A stretch of DNA of 64,000 nucleotides from Neovahlkampfia damariscottae (GCA_016618085.1 JABLTG010000078.1:25663-89662); one strand, 5' to 3'. Counted from the stretch's first letter, positions 42,610-54,359 are shown. The notes: a model not told the origin generated them from the sequence alone. Translations and numbers: made by a program.

Positions 42610-45147
42610 TTACAAAATCAACAATGCAAACAAAATGAAGAAAAGTGAAAATGACAAACAACTTTTTGTTGAAATTGATACAGGTGAATTTGAAGGTGAT
42701 GATTGTGCAGTAGTTGATTGTTTGGGTGATGATGGTGAATTAAATATTGAAACTGCTGGTTTTCCATAGGAATATTTGGGACTATATTCAGGTGATGGTT
42801 GTGGTGAATTGTTTGGAGACTTCTTTGGAGAATTGATAGGTGAATATTCAGGTGAAATCATTGGTGTGTACATAGATGATCGTTCTGGAGAAACTTGAGG
42901 TGAATTTTGAGGCGTATTTGTCCAAACATTATCCTCTAAAATTAATGAATGATCAAATCCAGCTGAAATATCGATAATTCTATTTCTTGAAAATTTGATT
43001 AATGTGGCAACTGTTTGATCATTTGAATTTCCAATACCCAATTGACCATTTGTATTATCACCAAATGAAAAGACATCTAATTCTGAATCTAAAATTAATG
43101 AATGAGATTCACCAGCAGATATCTTTGAAATGGTTTCATTAAACGTTTCATTTCGAATCATTGTTGGAATTGAAATTGATATAGTATTTCCAATTCCAAG
43201 TTGTCCTTTGTGATTTTTTCCAAAAGCAAAAACAACACCCAAATTTGATAATAACAATGAATGAAATCCTCCAGCAGATATTTCAATAAATATTTCATTT
43301 TTTGTATTTTCAATTGAAGATGGAGTATTCTTGTTTGTAAGATTTCCATTTCCCAATTGACCAAAAGAATTCAAACCAAAAGAATAAACGTTTCCTCCTG
43401 CTGTGAGAATCAAAGAATGAGAATTCCCACATGAAATCCTTGTCACTAAAGTTCCATTCATTGTACCATTAATTGTTGTAGAATTTCCATTTTGAATCAT
43501 AACCGGTGAATACCTGTCGATATTTGTTCCATCACCTAGTTGACCGACATCATTTTTACCAAAAGAATGAACTTCACCATTTGAGGTTAAAATCATTGAA
43601 AAATATGCTCCAGCAGAAATCCTTACAATTCCAGGACCAAAATAATTAATTTCATTGAAATTTGTTGCTTTCAAAAATGTACTTCCAACCCCCAATTCAC
43701 CATATTGATTATATCCAACTGTATGTACAGCGCCTTTTGATAAAATCATCGAATGTTGAAATCCAGCAGATATTTCATCAATGGTTTCATTAAAATATAA
43801 TTTTGTTGGGTAGACTTTTGTTTCTAAATCACCTGATCCTAAATTTCCAACATTATTATTTCCAAATGAAAATCCTGTTTTATTTGCAGATAAAACAATT
43901 GAGAATTGATTTCCAGCAGATATTTTAGCAATTCGAGATGTTTCTTGATAATCTGATACATTTGGAATTGTTGGGTTGATAGAAGTGACTCCTAATTGTA
44001 AATTACCATTGCTTCCAAAAGTATGGCAAATGCCATCTGTTGAAAGGACGACAGAATGTCTATTGGCAGCTGAAATTTGTTTGAATTTCTTACCAACATT
44101 AAATGTTTTTGTTGGTATTTTTGAATGAATTATTCCTAAATTTCCTAACAAATGAATATCATTTCGTCCACAAGAATAAACATCATTACTGGTTGTCAAT
44201 AACATTGTATGATCTGAGCCAGCTGATACATCTTGAAAAGTATCATTTGAGGAAATTAATTGTGGTGTATAACTAGGATTGCTTGTTCCATCACATAATT
44301 CACCATAGATATTTCGTCCAAATGTATAAACTTCACTTGTATTTGTCAAAAATAGACTATGATATTTTCCACCTGCAATATTTTGAATATTTCCATTAAA
44401 AGGAAGTTTAAATGGACTATTTCTTGAGGTAGTTGTGCCATCTCCTAATTGGCCTTCTGAATTGTCTCCAAATACATATAAATTCCCAGTTATTGATAGT
44501 AGAAGTGAATGCTGTTCTCCAACAGTAATTTTTGAAATGGTTTCGTTCATTTGTATCTGTAATGGAACAAAGGAAACTCCAACGATTGAAGGTATTCCTA
44601 ATTGACCTCTGGAATTTCCTCCGATTGCATAAACAGCTCCGGAAACAGATAAAAAAAGAGAATGTAAATTTCCTGCTGCTATTTCAGTCACTCTTTCAGC
44701 TGTAAAGATTGTCTTTTTTGGAACTTTTGAACTTCCTACATTTCCTAGAGCTGTTTTACCAAAGGCATTTGAACCAGCACCAAAAACTGTTCCATTATTG
44801 TCTAAAAATAAAGAATGAGACCAACAAGCAACTCTGGTGAAAGGAAGACCAACATAACTCACAATGCTGGGATTCTTTTGGTCATTTGTGGAGCCAATTC
44901 CAAGTCTTCCATCAACATTATATCCAAATGTCAAAGCAATTCCATTTGAATTTAAAACTATGGTGTGTTTGTCACAAGCAGCAACTGAAATCAATGAAGG
45001 TCCTGTGTACTCTATTTTTGCAGGAAAACTAGAAACTCCGTTCATTCTACCAGTTCCAATTTGACCATATTTGTTCTGCCCAAATCCATAGAAGGATGAT
45101 TTTGTTATGTGAATAAAAAAAAGCAAACAAAACAACAACCTCTTCAT
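42610..45147 (-). CDS. Extracellular RCC1-repeat protein with signal peptide and C-terminal anchor
   Basis: Single exon, 845 residues. The signal peptide is MKRLLFCLLFFIHITKSS. Then come some fourteen RCC1 blades with the usual YGFGQNKYGQIGTG and ISAGxxHSLxL pattern, i.e. about two seven-bladed propellers. A Pro/Ser linker with YSP, NSP and PSP repeats (SPEYSPINSPKKSPNNSP) follows. A hydrophobic tail (LSFSLFFILFALLIL) preceded by small residues looks like a GPI-attachment signal or a membrane anchor. RCC1 proteins are normally nuclear or cytosolic exchange factors. The secretion signals point to a cell-surface lectin- or adhesin-like use instead (inference). Many N-glycosylation sequons (NET, NGT, NST) support passage through the ER. 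Confidence 0.85.
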   Translation of the reverse strand: MKRLLFCLLFFIHITKSSFYGFGQNKYGQIGTGRMNGVSSFPAKIEYTGPSLISVAACDKHTIVLNSNGIALTFGYNVDGRLGIGSTNDQKNPSIVSYVGLPFTRVACWSHSLFLDNNGTVFGAGSNAFGKTALGNVGSSKVPKKTIFTAERVTEIAAGNLHSLFLSVSGAVYAIGGNSRGQLGIPSIVGVSFVPLQIQMNETISKITVGEQHSLLLSITGNLYVFGDNSEGQLGDGTTTSRNSPFKLPFNGNIQNIAGGKYHSLFLTNTSEVYTFGRNIYGELCDGTSNPSYTPQLISSNDTFQDVSAGSDHTMLLTTSNDVYSCGRNDIHLLGNLGIIHSKIPTKTFNVGKKFKQISAANRHSVVLSTDGICHTFGSNGNLQLGVTSINPTIPNVSDYQETSRIAKISAGNQFSIVLSANKTGFSFGNNNVGNLGSGDLETKVYPTKLYFNETIDEISAGFQHSMILSKGAVHTVGYNQYGELGVGSTFLKATNFNEINYFGPGIVRISAGAYFSMILTSNGEVHSFGKNDVGQLGDGTNIDRYSPVMIQNGNSTTINGTMNGTLVTRISCGNSHSLILTAGGNVYSFGLNSFGQLGNGNLTNKNTPSSIENTKNEIFIEISAGGFHSLLLSNLGVVFAFGKNHKGQLGIGNTISISIPTMIRNETFNETISKISAGESHSLILDSELDVFSFGDNTNGQLGIGNSNDQTVATLIKFSRNRIIDISAGFDHSLILEDNVWTNTPQNSPQVSPERSSMYTPMISPEYSPINSPKKSPNNSPQPSPEYSPKYSYGKPAVSIFNSPSSPKQSTTAQSSPSNSPVSISTKSCLSFSLFFILFALLIL

Positions 45148-45403
45148 TGGCTTTAAAAAAGAATTCTAATTGGATGACTTAGTCTTCACCTAATTAAGAT
45201 GAGAAAACAAAATATTGGAAAAAAAATTCTTTTTTTATTCATAAGCAACCAAAAAACAATTAAACCCAACCCACAAATGAATGCCATTTCCTTCAATTCT
45301 GTCATATCTTCAATCAATGTCACAAATGGTATCAAATAAATTGATTCAAATGCGCTTGTTTTCTTTGGATTTACTCAAAATAAAATTGTGATATTTCTTT
45401 TGT

Positions 45404-45409
45404 CCAATC
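45404..45409 (+). promoter_or_regulatory. CCAAT box of the SPEC3-like gene
   Basis: CCAATC 26 nt before the ATG at 45435. Confidence 0.45.
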
Positions 45410-45434
45410 AAAAAATTAAACATCAAAACGTTTA

Positions 45435-45815
45435 ATGCCAAACGAAATTACGAAGTTAAAAAATAAAACAGTCACAAAAGTCAAAAAAGCTAAAAAAACT
45501 GTTGTGGACAACCAAGATAACATAAAATTCGCTGTAAAACACCGCAAACAAATGAAATGGATTCCAAAAGTGAAACCTCCTCACCACATCACTTGTTTTG
45601 TCCTTAATATTTTTTTACCTGGTATAGGTACCATTTTATCAGGTATATTGGCGACTGACAGAAAGAATGATTGCTGGATTAACATTCTAATGGGTCTTTG
45701 TCAATTAGTGACTGCACCATTCTTAATTGGTTGGATTTGGGCAGTAGTTTGGAGTTATTTCACATATAAACGAAGCTCAGGAATCATGAGATTAGTTCCA
45801 AATTCCATAATATAA
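45435..45815 (+). CDS. SPEC3/Stum-family small membrane protein
   Basis: 126 residues. The N-terminal 45 residues are basic. The core matches SPEC3/Stum: WIPKVKPPHHITCFVLNIF, LPGIGTILSG, DCWINILMGLCQL, and PFLIGWIWAVVWSY, i.e. two membrane helices. In flies Stum is needed for mechanosensory transduction; in sea urchin SPEC3 is ciliary. The presence in an amoeboid genome could relate to a flagellate stage (inference). Head-to-tail with the copper ATPase, 71 bp away. Confidence 0.8.
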   Translation: MPNEITKLKNKTVTKVKKAKKTVVDNQDNIKFAVKHRKQMKWIPKVKPPHHITCFVLNIFLPGIGTILSGILATDRKNDCWINILMGLCQLVTAPFLIGWIWAVVWSYFTYKRSSGIMRLVPNSII

Positions 45816-45851
45816 AATAAAATTTTTCTATAAAAAACTCCGAAACATTGA

Positions 45852-45857
45852 CCAATC
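45852..45857 (+). promoter_or_regulatory. CCAAT box of the copper ATPase gene
   Basis: CCAATC 29 nt before the ATG at 45887. Confidence 0.45.
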
Positions 45858-45886
45858 ATATTTTTCTCAGCTCAAACATAAAAAAC

Positions 45887-48800
45887 ATGTTGTACGACGA
45901 ACAAGATTCACCTTTGTTGAAAAATAAAACTAATGATGTCTCAGATTTATACTTTGAACTTGATGCGAATTCAAAGTGCCAAGCTAATTGCTCTTCCTGC
46001 CGCTGTGATGAAGTAATCCGTCAATTATTTTCAAATGACCAAGAATTCAATATCAATTGTTGCGGAGATGGTTGTTGCAGCGAAAAGAATTGTATTGGGT
46101 CTTTAATTCATCGTACTTCTGTTTTCAAAGTTGAATTTGATTTTACCTCTGAAGAACATGTGACTGAAGAACAAGTATTCAAATTTCTCCAAAAGATGAA
46201 AGGAATTTCTGTTGTTACACAAGATAAGATTTGTAAAGGAACATTACATATTTCAGGCGCTCTTTCAGTAAAAGAATTTGTCATTCAATTCAGAAAAAAA
46301 TTCAAAACACTTTTCATAAAAAAATTTGATAGTGAAAACTTAAAAGTGTTTCAAGTTTTAGAGAATGGAATGAAATGCTCAGGATGCTCTAAAAAGATTA
46401 CAGAACACTTTAATTCACTTGAAGGAGTAGATGCTGCAGTATGTGATTTGGAAAAAAAAGTGGTCTTTTTCTTTGGAAATCCAAAACTTGAATATTCATT
46501 AGAATTTGGAAAGATTGGAAAAAAAGTTCAAGAAATTGTTCATAATTCAGGAAATACTTTAATAAAACTCACTGTAAATGGTATGAAATGTAATTCTTGC
46601 GTTTCCAAAATTACAGACAACTTAAAAGAAATTGAAGGTGTTACAAATGTAAAAGTCAATTTAGAATCTAAATCAGCTGCTATTTCTCATAAATCATCAA
46701 AAACTGAAGATTTTTTCATTGATAAAATAAATGAATTAGGCTTTAAAGCATCCAAACCAAATGCTCAAAGTTTTGTTGATTTAAAATTCAAAGTTACTGG
46801 AATGAAATGTAAATCATGTTCAGAAAAAGTGATCAACAGCTTAAATGAATTAATTGGCGTGGAAAAAGTGAAAGTTGATTTAAAAGGAAAATTAGTGACT
46901 GTTTCAATTGTCGAACATTCAATTGGCGAAGATGAAATAAAAAAAGAAATTCAAACATTAGGATATAAAGTTGAAAAATATAAAGAAAAAACAATAGATT
47001 TAAGTTTTCGTGTTGAAGGTATGAAATGTGATGGATGTTCCAATAAAATAAAAAAAAACTTTTTGGAAATGGATGGAATCAAAGATGTAAAAGTTAATTT
47101 AGAAACAAAAATTGTCACATTGACTTTAACAGATGACCAAATTGGAGTTAACATTATTATTGATAAGTTTGATTCACTTGGTTTCAAAGCATCAAATTAT
47201 TTTGACCCAATGGGAGAATCTGAAATAGTATCAATCCCAAATGATACTCCACATATTGAAGTTAAACCAGATGTTGAAATACCAATACTTGGCGGTAGAG
47301 GAATGAAAAAAGCAACATTAAGAATTGAAGAAATGTCTTGTGCTTCATGTGTCGGAAAAATTGAAAGAAATTTATCAAAATTAAAAGGAGTTGAATCAGT
47401 TTCAATAAATTTAATATTAAAAAAAGGAGAAGTTGAATATAATCCAAATTACATTCCAGAAGAAGAAATTATTGATAAGTTAAATCGTCTGGGATTTCCA
47501 TCAAAAAGTTTAACTGAATTTATTGTTGAAGATGATGTTATTATTGTTGAATTAGAAAAAGTCAAATATTCAAAGTATATTTCAAAGATTGAAAATATGT
47601 TATTAAATAATGAAGCAATTTCTTCAATTGAATCAAATCCATCAAAGTATACACTTACAATTAAATTCAATGTTAAAGAAATTACAAAAAGAAATATTGT
47701 TGATTTAATTGAAAAAGTTGCTCCTGTTAAAATTTTTAATCCAAACAAAGAAAATAAATCAGCAATCTTAAGAGAATCTGAAAAAAGAAGATGGATGATT
47801 TTATTCCTTGTGAGTGCATTATTTTCAATTCCTGCTTTAATTATTCACATGGTTTTTGGAAATATTCCATTTTTCAAACAATACTTAATGGCACCACTAC
47901 ATCCAAGTTTTCAAATGCCTGTGATGTCATTAATCATGTTTTTACTTTCAACTCCAGTTCAATTTATATGTGGATTTCCTTTTTATTATTTAGCTTTTAA
48001 AGCCATAAGAAATTTATCAGCAGACATGAATGTACTTGTTGTACTTGGAACCTCAGAAGCTTATTTTTATTCAGTATTTGCTGTTATTTATCACTTATTT
48101 GATCCAACTTTTGAAGGATCACCATTTTTTGAAACATCTGCTGGTTTAATTATGTTTTTATCACTTGGAAGATGGTTAGAAAGTATTGCAAAAGCAAAAA
48201 CATCACAAGCATTAGTATTTTTAATGGATTTAGCTCCTTCTCATGCTACATTGCTTGAAAATGTTGGAAATCATATCGTGGAAAAAGAAATACCTATTGA
48301 ACTGGTTGGAACAGATGATTTATTGAAAATTTTACCTGGTGATAAAATACCTGTTGACGGAAAAATTGTCTCTGGAACAAGTAGTGTAAATGAGTCAATG
48401 ATTACAGGGGAATCTTTACCAGTCACAAAAACAGTACATGATCAAGTTATTGGTGGCACAATTAATGTTGATGGAGTATTACATATCAGAGCAACAAATG
48501 TTGGAGAATCAAGTACTTTAAGTGTTATTTCAAAAATGATTGAAGAAGCTCAAACAAAAAAACCATCTATTCAAAGAATTGCTGATAGAATTTCTGGTGT
48601 TTTTGTTTATATTATCATTGCTCTTTCTCTTGGTGTCTTCGTTCTTTGGTTAATTTTAAGTTACTTTGGAGCTTATCCTGCAGCTTGGAGAAATGCGACT
48701 CATCCTGTGGTATTTTCATTGATGTTTAGTATTTCAACTGTAGTCATTGCTTGTCCTTGTGCTTTAGGTTTGGCTACACCTACAGCAATTATGATGGGAA

Positions 48801-49846
48801 CAGGAGTTGCTGCTACTCATGGAATTTTAATTAAAGGAGGTGGACCATTAGAAAATGCAAAAAATTCAACAGCAGTATTATTTGACAAAACTGGAACATT
48901 AACAGAAGGAAAACTTCAAGTGAACGAAATTATCTTTTTCAATGAAGAAATATCAAAAGAAGAATTTTATGTGAGTGTTGGATCTGCTGAATTAAACTCT
49001 ACTCATCCAATTGCCAAAGCAATAGTTGATCATTGCAAAAAGAATTCAACAGAAGCATTCAGACAACCTGCAGATTTCAATGGAACTGCTGGAAAAGGTA
49101 TTCAATGTAAAATTCATGATAACTTAATTTCAATTGGAAATGAAAAATACATGGATGATTTAAAAATTAAAAAACCAACAAATCTTGAATCAAAAATTTC
49201 ACCACTTCTTGAAAAAGGTAATACAGTAGTTTTTGTTGGAATCAACAATGAAGTCAATGCAGTTATTGGATTATCAGATACTATCAAAGAAGAATCTTCA
49301 AAAGTTGTTCAAAAATTACAATCCATGGGAAGAAAAGTATTCATGATTACAGGAGACAATACAAAAGCAGCTGAATATGTAGCATCTGTAATTGGAATTC
49401 CAAAAGAAAATGTCTTCTCAAATGTTTTACCTGATGGAAAAGTTAATATTGTTTCACAATTACAAGAAAAAAAGGAAAATGTAATTTTTGTTGGTGATGG
49501 TATTAATGATTCTCCTTCATTATCACAATCAAATGTTGGAATTGCAATTGGAGATGGTACTGAAATTGCTATTGAATCAGCTGATATTGTTTTATTAAAA
49601 AATAATCTCAAAGGTGTTGTAACTGCAATTGATCTTTCAAGAACAACCTACTATAGAATACTTTTAAATTTCTTTTGGGCTTTAGGATATAATACATTAG
49701 CTATTCCATTAGCTGCAGGTTTGTTTTGGTTAGTTTTCAAATTTATGCTTCCTCCTTGGGTTGCAGGTTTAGCTATGACTTTTTCTTCTTTATCAGTTTT
49801 AATTTCTTCTCTTTTACTTAAATTTTACAGAAAACCAAAGTTTTAA
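45887..49846 (+). CDS. P1B-type copper-transporting ATPase with five HMA domains
   Basis: 1,319 residues, single exon. A cysteine-rich N-terminus ([17 protein letters not shown]) and a first HMA-like fold without CxxC are followed by five HMA domains with CxxC: GMKCSGC, GMKCNSC, GMKCKSC, GMKCDGC and EMSCASC. The ATPase core has TGES in the actuator, [10 protein letters not shown] in TM6, DKTGTLTEG, the STHPIAKA nucleotide-binding [12 protein letters not shown] and [15 protein letters not shown] plus N-terminal CxxC domains define Cu(I) exporters of the ATP7/Ccc2 type, which load copper into the secretory pathway or expel it. The C-terminal tail is very short. It has no introns despite its length. 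Confidence 0.94.
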   Translation: MLYDEQDSPLLKNKTNDVSDLYFELDANSKCQANCSSCRCDEVIRQLFSNDQEFNINCCGDGCCSEKNCIGSLIHRTSVFKVEFDFTSEEHVTEEQVFKFLQKMKGISVVTQDKICKGTLHISGALSVKEFVIQFRKKFKTLFIKKFDSENLKVFQVLENGMKCSGCSKKITEHFNSLEGVDAAVCDLEKKVVFFFGNPKLEYSLEFGKIGKKVQEIVHNSGNTLIKLTVNGMKCNSCVSKITDNLKEIEGVTNVKVNLESKSAAISHKSSKTEDFFIDKINELGFKASKPNAQSFVDLKFKVTGMKCKSCSEKVINSLNELIGVEKVKVDLKGKLVTVSIVEHSIGEDEIKKEIQTLGYKVEKYKEKTIDLSFRVEGMKCDGCSNKIKKNFLEMDGIKDVKVNLETKIVTLTLTDDQIGVNIIIDKFDSLGFKASNYFDPMGESEIVSIPNDTPHIEVKPDVEIPILGGRGMKKATLRIEEMSCASCVGKIERNLSKLKGVESVSINLILKKGEVEYNPNYIPEEEIIDKLNRLGFPSKSLTEFIVEDDVIIVELEKVKYSKYISKIENMLLNNEAISSIESNPSKYTLTIKFNVKEITKRNIVDLIEKVAPVKIFNPNKENKSAILRESEKRRWMILFLVSALFSIPALIIHMVFGNIPFFKQYLMAPLHPSFQMPVMSLIMFLLSTPVQFICGFPFYYLAFKAIRNLSADMNVLVVLGTSEAYFYSVFAVIYHLFDPTFEGSPFFETSAGLIMFLSLGRWLESIAKAKTSQALVFLMDLAPSHATLLENVGNHIVEKEIPIELVGTDDLLKILPGDKIPVDGKIVSGTSSVNESMITGESLPVTKTVHDQVIGGTINVDGVLHIRATNVGESSTLSVISKMIEEAQTKKPSIQRIADRISGVFVYIIIALSLGVFVLWLILSYFGAYPAAWRNATHPVVFSLMFSISTVVIACPCALGLATPTAIMMGTGVAATHGILIKGGGPLENAKNSTAVLFDKTGTLTEGKLQVNEIIFFNEEISKEEFYVSVGSAELNSTHPIAKAIVDHCKKNSTEAFRQPADFNGTAGKGIQCKIHDNLISIGNEKYMDDLKIKKPTNLESKISPLLEKGNTVVFVGINNEVNAVIGLSDTIKEESSKVVQKLQSMGRKVFMITGDNTKAAEYVASVIGIPKENVFSNVLPDGKVNIVSQLQEKKENVIFVGDGINDSPSLSQSNVGIAIGDGTEIAIESADIVLLKNNLKGVVTAIDLSRTTYYRILLNFFWALGYNTLAIPLAAGLFWLVFKFMLPPWVAGLAMTFSSLSVLISSLLLKFYRKPKF

Positions 49847-49861
49847 AATAAAAATTTAAGT

Positions 49862-50127
49862 TTATTTTTTAAACCAATTTCTTGGATTCAATTCTTTAAA
49901 CTCTTGTTTAAATTCTGTTTTTACATTTTTTGATAATTCTGATTTTTTTAGTTTTATTTTTTTTTTTATAAATTACCACTCATTTGTTTTGGATCAAATC
50001 TGATTTGTGATATTGAGTTCACAATTTTGTTAACCGATTCAGAAACCATTTTTTTAAAGGCAGGATTATTTGCTATCAATTTCGTCAGTTCTTGTTGGAC
50101 TAGTTTTCTAAATAAGTTTTGAAACAT
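49862..50127 (-). CDS. Small two-exon gene, 75-residue helical protein
   Basis: ATG at 50127; exons 49977-50127 and 49862-49938 with a 38-nt GT-AG intron (49939-49976); TAA at 49862-49864. The protein starts MFQNLFRKLVQQELTKLI and ends LNPRNWFKK; amphipathic helices with basic residues near the start suggest a mitochondrial or small scaffold protein. The two exons only join in frame when the intron is removed, which is good evidence that this is a real gene. I do not recognise the family. It lies tail-to-tail with the copper ATPase (15 bp), head-to-head with the carrier gene (30 bp). Confidence 0.55.
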
Positions 50128-50156
50128 CAACTCGGACTTTTGAATTAAGAAGAATA

Positions 50157-51505
50157 ATGATTGGACAGTTTATCAATAGAACTTTATTGGGTGAAATGAA
50201 TGAGGAAGGTATTGAACTTGAAGAGACAATTGAAAATACTGAAACAATACAAGAAGAACAACCAGAAAATCAAGAAGAACCATTTCTAAAAGAAGTCCAT
50301 GATGAAGAAGAAAAAGAAGAAAAAATTGAATCTTCAAAACCATTTAGGCCTCAGTCTTATTTGTTAATTTTTATTTTTATAATTTTTTATATTGGCTCAG
50401 ATTTACTTTTACCATTGTATAATAAGTTATTATTCAATGGATTTGGTTCTTTAAACGGATTTCATTATCCAGTGACAACTTCTTTACTTCAAGTTGGAAT
50501 TGTTGGTTTTGTACTTTTTATTTATGAAATTTTGAAACATATACTACAAAAATATATCTTTAAAATCCAAAAAGATGAAAATTGGATTTTTTCAAACTTC
50601 CTTCAAAAAATGTAAAAAAAAAAAACCTCAATCAATTTTTTTGTCAGTAAATATCTTTCAATTGTATCATTTTTATTTGCTTGTGTTATTACATTTTCAA
50701 ATTTAGGATTAGATAAAGTTCAGATAAATATACATATTTTATTAAGAGCAACATCATTATGTTGGGTTATTGTATTTTCATTTTTTTTGAATTCTGAACA
50801 TCCAACTTTAATTTCAATAATATTTGCTTTATTAGTAGGAATTGGTGCAATTTTATTAACAATTGATCAAACTACTGGATTTTATTTACAAAATAATTAC
50901 ATTGGAGTAATTATCAATTTACTTTCATCTTTTTGTTCTGGTCTAATGTACGTTGCATTAAGATTTGCAATAAAAAAAACGGAAAAATTAAAAATGACAA
51001 TCATTGAAGTTTGATTTATTTCATTAATCATTATTTAAAAGATTACTGCATACAAAATGATTCTATCATCAATTTGCATGATAATACCTTCTATTGTATT
51101 GGAATCAATCATTAAAAAACCAAATTTTTGGATTTCATTATCATCACAATGGATAATGATTTTATTAATTGTTGCTGGTGTTTTGATAACATTAGTTTAT
51201 CAATCGTCTGTTGTTGGTGTTACTTCTCAAACCAAAGCTATTTCAGTTGGAATTCTTCATCAATTATTAATGTAAAATCAAAATTGATTTTTAAATTTTT
51301 TAGTTTACCTCAAATATTATTATATACTTTTCTCACTTTTTTGAATTTCACTCCTAGTCAATGGAAACTTCAAACATTCAAAGGAACTTTTTTAGAACTT
51401 TTTGGATCAATTTTTATTGTATTTGGTGTGAGTGGATATGCAATAACAAAATTTATTGAAAATTATTTGAAAACTAAAAATACTCAAATTAATGAATCTC
51501 AATAA
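50157..51505 (+). CDS. SLC35/drug-metabolite-transporter family carrier
   Basis: Exons 50157-50611, 50648-51008, 51042-51271 and 51304-51505; introns 32-36 nt; 415 residues. An acidic cytosolic N-terminus of about 60 residues precedes ten hydrophobic spans. The first has YNKLLFNGFGSLNGFHYPVTTS, the NK motif and FxxP pattern of the triose-phosphate/nucleotide-sugar transporter group. GLMYVALRFAIKK in the middle repeats it. Likely a Golgi or ER nucleotide-sugar or phosphate-ester exchanger; substrate cannot be assigned. An internal ATG at 50196 is an alternative start. Confidence 0.75.
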
Positions 51506-51527
51506 AAATTTATCGTTGTTTAATTGT

Positions 51528-51533
51528 CCAATC
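51528..51533 (+). promoter_or_regulatory. CCAAT box of the RanBPM-like gene
   Basis: CCAATC 33 nt before the ATG at 51567. Confidence 0.45.
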
Positions 51534-51566
51534 ACATTTTTCGGAAATCAACAAACTTCAACTTGA

Positions 51567-52893
51567 ATGTTTACAACAAAAAGTTCCGATAAAGGACCAA
51601 TGCGTTTAAATCGACAGGAAGTTGGTAGATTCTTAAATTTATCAAATGATGCTTGTAGAATTTCTTATACTGGTCCTGGAACAACTTTTGACATTGGAGT
51701 TTTTTATTTTTGTTTCTTTTTTTAATCTTTTTCAAAGTGTATTAGATCTGATCATCCCTTTAGAGCTTCAAAACCTATTGATTATTTTGAAATTCAAATT
51801 GAAACACAACAAATACTTCAACAAGGATTAATATCAATAGGATTATCAACTTCGGAATTTAAAACTACAAAGACACCTGGATGGGATGCTTATTCATTTG
51901 GATATTCATCAAATGGAAAAAAATATTCAAAAGCAAGAGAAAATGGGAAGTAAAAAAAAAAAAAAAAAATTCATTTTCTTTATTAGAGCTTTTGGTCCCT
52001 ATTTTGAAGGTGGTGATGTAATAGGTTGCGGAATACATTATTTACAAAAAGAAATTTTTTTTACAAAGAACGGAAAATACCTTGGAGTCGCTTTCAGAAA
52101 TGTTTCAAAAAAATTTTATCCAACCATTTCTTTAAACATCAAAGGTCATTTAATTTCAGTAATATTTGATGATAAGAAGTTTAAATTCGATGTTAATTCT
52201 TTGATTCAAGAAGAAAAAAAAAAATTCACCAATGAAATTGAAGAAACAAAAATACCTCATGAATGTATGAATGAATTGATCGAAGATTATTTATATATAA
52301 AAGGGTATAAAAAAACATTACTAAAATTTCAAAATTCAACAAAATTATCAACCAATTATGATCAAGATGAGAATTTGAATTTTAGATTTGAATTAAAAGA
52401 ATTAATCATTCACCAAGGTGATATTTTGAAATGCATGAATGTGTTAAATGAAAAATATCCTGATTTTTTTCCAAAATTTATTAATTTGAAAGTGAAAATG
52501 TATTGTCAAGTGTTTATTGAAATGATCAGAAAAAATGAAATTTTAGAAGCAATTGAATTTTCAAGAGAATCAATGAATGAAATTGAATTTCAATTTTTAA
52601 ATGAAAATGAAATAATTTGGTCAAATGAAGATAAAATATTGAGAAATTTAATTCATGATACTTTTGGAACATTAGTTTATGATGATCCAATCAAAAATAC
52701 ACCTGTTAGTTATTTATTCAAATTGTCAAATCGAGAAGATTTATATTTTACATTGAACCAATCTCTTCTTGAATTTCTAAATAAATCAAAAATTTCAAAA
52801 ATGGAAGAATTAAACCAACATATTTATCAGATGAAATCAAAATTTAGAGAAGAACTAATTGGAATTGATGAATTCATTTCAAAACTAATGTAA
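51567..52893 (+). CDS. RanBPM/Gid1-like SPRY-LisH-CTLH protein
   Basis: Exons 51567-51698, 51738-51949 and 51987-52893 (introns 39 and 37 nt); 416 residues. SPRY: GPGTTFDIG, IRSDHPFRASKPIDYFEIQI, LISIGLST, WDAYSFGYSSNGKKY, GDVIGCGIHY, IFFTKNGKYLGVAF. LisH: ELIEDYLYIKGYKKTLLKF. CTLH: FELKELIIHQGDILKCMNVL. A CRA-like helical end follows. The order is that of RanBP9/10 and yeast Gid1/Vid30, the substrate-receptor scaffold of the GID/CTLH E3 ligase. Intron 2 contains a run of 17 A, a hard region for sequencing. Confidence 0.9.
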
Positions 52894-52947
52894 CACCAAA
52901 GACCCCACACCATCAATTGTACATCAAAATTTTGTAAATAAAAAATT

Positions 52948-54197
52948 TTATTGAAATTTTGATTTTTTTTCGTTTTCTGATGGTGGAAAGAATACTTCTT
53001 TATAATTTCCAATCAAACCTTTGTTGTAAATATTTTCAGGATAGGTTCCAGCTTTTGCATGTTTTTCAAAATTTTTAAGTCTTTTTCTAACCCATGGCTT
53101 CTTTTCATTATCAAAATTAAATTTCTTTCCTTCTGCTAAATCTTCTTTAATTGCATCAATATCTTCAAAACTATCACTCCATTTGAATGATTCATTGGTT
53201 GTTTTATTTTGACATGTCAAATAAAAATGATATACCCAAAATCCAAATAACATTAATGTGCAAGCAACACCAAAGAATAATAATCCACAAATAACTATTT
53301 GATTCAAAATTAAGTATTGAAGTACAATTCCAACTGATGCTGAATGTTTAGCTCCATCAGGAGTTTGAAACTGACTACCAAATAAATTATTTGAAACAAC
53401 AATATCAGCTAAATAAGCAACAATTGTTAAATTTCCATATAAGAAAGTGAAGCAATTTGATAATAAGAACATTTGAAAATAACGATAATTTAATTCTCCT
53501 ACATCTGTGTTAAGCCAAATACAATGATGATCAAATTTAGAAACACATCTTTTACAAATTGGACAATGTTTTGATCTTGCAGGTCTTTTGTTTTTTTTTT
53601 TTAATTTTTTTTTTTTTCTTACTTGATGATATCACATGTTTTACAGTGTCTATCGTCAAAATATAAAATTTCATCATTTTTGAAACTATTTCTGAAATGT
53701 TCATTATTTTCTTTTTTTATTGTTCCTGGATCTGTAAATGATGCCTTCAAAAAGATGTAGTAATTGAATACCAAAGTGATTATGGTTGTATATTGATGCC
53801 ATGAACTGAGGTAACGATTTGGTATCGAAGGGTAAACTAAAACATACCAAATAGAACATCCTACACTCAACAAAGTCAAGTAAACAATCTTTTTTTGTTA
53901 CACTTTTAAAAAAAATAAAGTTCAAACTTGCATAACTGGATTTCTGTTATTACAACAAACATCTTCAAAATAAGTAGCTGCATCTTTACCACCTGGTATG
54001 CACATTCCGCAACAAAAACTTTTTTTTTTAATTGTAATTTTTTTTTACTTCAGAATTCTTTTAGGTATGGTGGTAATTACTCTATTGAGAAATCCAACAA
54101 TACCATTTTTATGATAATCTGATTGTCCAAGGAGTAAAATATAAAGAAGTGAACCAACTGAACCAGTATAACAAAATAGAAAAATAACTGGATTCAT
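52948..54197 (-). CDS. DHHC palmitoyl-acyltransferase
   Basis: Exons 54049-54197, 53928-54018, 53623-53888 and 52948-53584; introns 30, 39 and 38 nt; 380 residues with four membrane spans. Zinc-finger/catalytic region: CKTCDIIKPARSKHCPICKRC, then DHHCIWLNTDVGELNYRYF. The catalytic DHHC is intact. The usual NNCVG after it is NTDVG, so the last zinc-binding Cys is replaced by Asp. The N-terminal exon 2 carries a cysteine-rich FCCGMCIPGG loop as in ZDHHC4-like members. It adds palmitate to cytosolic cysteines on ER or Golgi membranes. Tail-to-tail with the RanBPM-like gene (54 bp). Confidence 0.85.
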
Positions 54198-54232
54198 TCT
54201 ATACTGAAGGAAGGAAATGAAAAAACAAAATT

Positions 54233-54237
54233 ATTGG
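54233..54237 (-). promoter_or_regulatory. CCAAT box (ATTGG on +) of the DHHC gene
   Basis: ATTGG 36 nt upstream of the minus-strand ATG at 54197. Confidence 0.4.
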
Positions 54238-54353
54238 CGGAATTTTAACGGTTTTATTTGTGGATGTTTTGCTTTTAAAAACATGAATAATGGGTTTCTA
54301 TTCACCATAATTTTTGTTTTTTTTAACGATTTTTTTTTTGTTAATTGACACAG

Positions 54354-54359
54354 CCAATC
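54354..54359 (+). promoter_or_regulatory. CCAAT box of the TAF4 gene
   Basis: CCAATC 30 nt before the ATG at 54390. Confidence 0.45.
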
